Shown here: positions 62,194 to 64,000 of the stretch, piece after piece
Layout of the letters: each line of letters starts with the position of its first letter
Position numbering within the stretch: position 1 is the stretch's first letter
Source: Candidatus Freyarchaeota archaeon
Lineage (GTDB): Archaea; Asgardarchaeota; Jordiarchaeia; Jordiarchaeales; Jordiarchaeaceae
Assembly: GCA_030587365.1 (NCBI GenBank)
Contig: JAUQZE010000029.1
Coordinates: 1 to 64,000, forward strand
Reading direction: 5' to 3'
DNA: 64,000 nt
Position numbers and translations under genes: made by a program
Notes under the pieces: model-generated
Told to the model about the DNA's origin: nothing
Seen by the model: only the letters and a program-made list of their open reading frames with translations
Databases searched by the model: none

Positions 62194-63492
62194 ATGTCTT
62201 TGAAGATTATTGGTAAAGGGCGTCTTGAAGGTTCTGTTTCTGCGCCTCCTTCCAAAAGTTACACGCACAGGGCTTTTTTCATTTCATCACTTGCTGAGGG
62301 GAAGTCTGAAATTCTTAATCCCTTGATTAGTAGGGATACTCTTGCAACAATTAGGGCTTGTGAGGCCTTAGGTTCTGTGATTGAAAGCAGAGGTGGGGGG
62401 GTGTGGTATGTTTCGGGTTCTTCCTCTCCCAAAACTCCTGAGGATGTTGTAAATGTTGATAATTCGGGGACTACTATTCGTATTATGACTGCTGTTTCTG
62501 CCCTAGCACCAGGATTTACAGTACTCACTGGAGACTCCTCCATAAGACAAAGACCCATGGGGCCACTTATTAAATCCTTAGGGGATTTAGGAGCGAAATG
62601 CTTCTCCACAAGAGGAAATGATAAACCTCCGATTATTGTTGAGGGTGGTGGGATTAAAGGAGGAGAAACCAAGATACCCGGACATATCAGCTCTCAGTTC
62701 ATTTCAGCATTACTCATCGCTTGCCCTTTGGCTGAAAATGAAACAAGAATAAGCTTCACTTCTGAGTTAAAGTCAAAACCCTACCTCGAAATGACTTTAG
62801 AGTTTCTTAATTATTTTAAGGGAAAAATAGAATACCTGCCTAACCTAGGATTAATTATTCCTCCACAGCAAACATACTTACCGGCTAGTGTCAGAATTCC
62901 GGGAGATTTTTCTTCGGCATCTTTTGTTCTTTCAGCCGCGGCTATAACCGATTCTGATGTAAAAATTCAGAATTTGGATATGAGTACAGCACAGGGTGAT
63001 AAGAAAATCGTTGATTTGCTCATAGAGATGGGAGCCGAAATTGAAGTAGGGGAAAATTATGTTAGAGTAATAGGCGGCAAGAAATTAAAGGGTATTTCAT
63101 TTGATTGTGGCAATAATCCCGATTTACTCCCCGTTCTTGCAGTGTTAGGTTCTGTTGCAGAAGGTAAGACAGAAATATTCAATGCGCAGCATGTCCGCTT
63201 TAAAGAGAGTGACCGAATATCCACTATGGCCAAGGAGTTATTCAGAATGGGTGTTCGGGTAGAAGAAAAACCAGATACCCTAACCGTTTATGGAGGGAAA
63301 ATTAAAGGTGCCCATGTTGAGAGTTACGATGATCACCGGGTACTTATGGCTCTTTCTGTGGCTGCTCTGGCGGCGGAGGGGGAGACGGTTATCTCGGGAG
63401 TGGAGTCTGTTGATGTCTCTTATCCCTCCTTCATTCAGGATATGATTTCTCTGGACGCGGATTTTAGATTGGTGAATAAAAATGATGGGTAA
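62194..63492 (+). CDS. aroA: EPSP synthase (3-phosphoshikimate 1-carboxyvinyltransferase)
   Basis: A 432-residue enzyme joining shikimate-3-phosphate and phosphoenolpyruvate. Matches include PPSKSYTHRAFFISSLAEG, VDNSGTTIRIMTAVSALAPG-like sequence, RQRPMGPLIKSL, FKESDRISTMAKELFRMG and YDDHRVLMALSVAA. ATG 62194 has GGGAGTGA upstream. The stop overlaps the aroC start by eight bases, indicating coupling. Confidence 0.96.
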   Translation: MSLKIIGKGRLEGSVSAPPSKSYTHRAFFISSLAEGKSEILNPLISRDTLATIRACEALGSVIESRGGGVWYVSGSSSPKTPEDVVNVDNSGTTIRIMTAVSALAPGFTVLTGDSSIRQRPMGPLIKSLGDLGAKCFSTRGNDKPPIIVEGGGIKGGETKIPGHISSQFISALLIACPLAENETRISFTSELKSKPYLEMTLEFLNYFKGKIEYLPNLGLIIPPQQTYLPASVRIPGDFSSASFVLSAAAITDSDVKIQNLDMSTAQGDKKIVDLLIEMGAEIEVGENYVRVIGGKKLKGISFDCGNNPDLLPVLAVLGSVAEGKTEIFNAQHVRFKESDRISTMAKELFRMGVRVEEKPDTLTVYGGKIKGAHVESYDDHRVLMALSVAALAAEGETVISGVESVDVSYPSFIQDMISLDADFRLVNKNDG

Positions 63493-64000
63493 TATTTTTG
63501 GCAATAGGTTTGTTTTGTTGTCATTTGGTGAAAGTCACGGTAGGTGTGTTGGCGCCGTTGTTGACGGATGCCCTGCAGGACTGATGCTTTCTCAGAAAGA
63601 TATACAAAGAGAACTAAATAGACGAAGACCGGGACAGAGTGAGTTAACCACTATGCGGGGTGAGGTTGACGAGGTTGAGATACTCTCTGGCGTGTTTGAG
63701 GGCTATACCACTGGTGCACCGATTTGTATGATTGTATGGAACAAAGACATAGATTCTAGTAAATATGAATGCGTCAAGTATGAACCGAGACCCGGACATG
63801 CTGACTACACTGCGGGAGTCAGATATGGCGGTTTTAATGACCATCGTGGAGGAGGAAGATTTTCAGGAAGAATCACAGTCTCCTATGTTATGGGGGGTGC
63901 TATAGCCAAAAAAATACTCGGCGAAATTCTTAAAATTGAAATTCTAGCACACACCATAGAGATCGGAGGAATTAAAGCGGGTAGTACAAACTTGGAGGAA
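63485..64000 (+). CDS. aroC: Chorismate synthase (N-terminal part, cut by window end)
   Basis: The first 172 codons of chorismate synthase, which makes chorismate from EPSP with reduced FMN. The signature GESHGRCVGAVVDGCPAG, the RRRPGQSELTT loop, GAPICMIVWNKD and RPGHADYTAG are present, and the FMN region DHRGGGRFSGR follows. ATG 63485 overlaps the aroA end; an ATG one codon earlier also fits. The remaining part lies outside the window. Confidence 0.95.
   Translation, partial: MGNIFGNRFVLLSFGESHGRCVGAVVDGCPAGLMLSQKDIQRELNRRRPGQSELTTMRGEVDEVEILSGVFEGYTTGAPICMIVWNKDIDSSKYECVKYEPRPGHADYTAGVRYGGFNDHRGGGRFSGRITVSYVMGGAIAKKILGEILKIEILAHTIEIGGIKAGSTNLEE

Noticed and set aside
1..64000. CRISPR array, rRNA genes, complete insertion sequence or prophage
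   Set aside because: No regularly spaced repeats, rRNA sequence, paired terminal repeats or phage structural genes were seen.

Overview
The window is archaeal chromosome of TACK type, most likely a Bathyarchaeia-like or other Thermoproteota-related lineage; that placement is my inference. The evidence is the archaeal ribosomal-protein superoperon, split RNA polymerase subunit genes rpoA1/rpoA2, archaeal-type AdkA, Cbf5, RNase P protein Rpp29, Sm-like protein, GatDE, aIF5B, a GHMP-type shikimate kinase, TATA-like promoters and very frequent TTG/GTG starts. The DNA is AT-rich and gene-dense. The left edge holds a more GC-rich fragment that looks like the tail of a transposase.

Layout: 0.4-6 kb carries an M1 aminopeptidase, tRNA-Pro, a B3/B4-domain protein, a flavodoxin-like reductase, a candidate structured RNA, a frameshifted zinc-finger gene and an Sm-like protein. 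From 6.2 to 28.2 kb runs the ribosomal-protein array uL22-uS3-uL29-Rpp29-uS17-uL14-uL24-eS4-uL5-uS14-uS8, then eL32-eL19-uL18-uS5-uL30-(Hsp20)-uL15-SecY-AdkA-DUF106-eL34-Cmk-eL14-Cbf5, tRNA-Ser, then uS13-uS4-uS11-Rpo3-eL18-uL13-uS9-Rpo10-uS2. uL6 and a coiled-coil gene are inverted inside this array. From 28 to 38.5 kb come isoprenoid genes (mevalonate kinase, isopentenyl phosphate kinase, IPP isomerase), eL8, Elp3, GatE/GatD and GlmS. From 38.8 to 45.3 kb lie rpoA1-rpoA2-eL30-nusA facing an inverted uS7/uS12 pair, with a structured-RNA candidate between them. A minus-strand block at 45.4-52.5 kb encodes ThiI, NadC, a MurG-like glycosyltransferase, AMMECR1, a Mut7-C protein, eS6 and aIF5B. 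RtcB follows, then four genes of unknown function, acylphosphatase, a ribbon-helix-helix regulator and the shikimate cluster aroD-aroE-GHMP shikimate kinase-aroA-aroC (cut by the window end).

The most notable result is widespread bulge-helix-bulge (BHB) splicing. Three protein genes that look broken by in-frame stops or a frameshift are restored exactly to family consensus by removing 30-32 nt introns whose flanks fold into BHB motifs: cbf5 (22180-22211), gatE (33595-33624) and rtcB (53262-53291). The cbf5 intron is of a kind known in Crenarchaeota; I know of no report for gatE or rtcB. RtcB is the ligase that joins exons after BHB cleavage, so its own mRNA appears to need its own activity. 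Both tRNA genes are also multiply interrupted: tRNA-Pro(UGG) by two introns at non-canonical sites, and tRNA-Ser(GGA) by three introns, in the D-loop, the anticodon stem and the canonical 37/38 site. All splice sites are predictions from sequence and none was tested.

Two other genes (mevalonate kinase and the small zinc-finger protein) carry single-base shifts in homopolymer runs. These look like sequencing errors or recent mutations, not introns.
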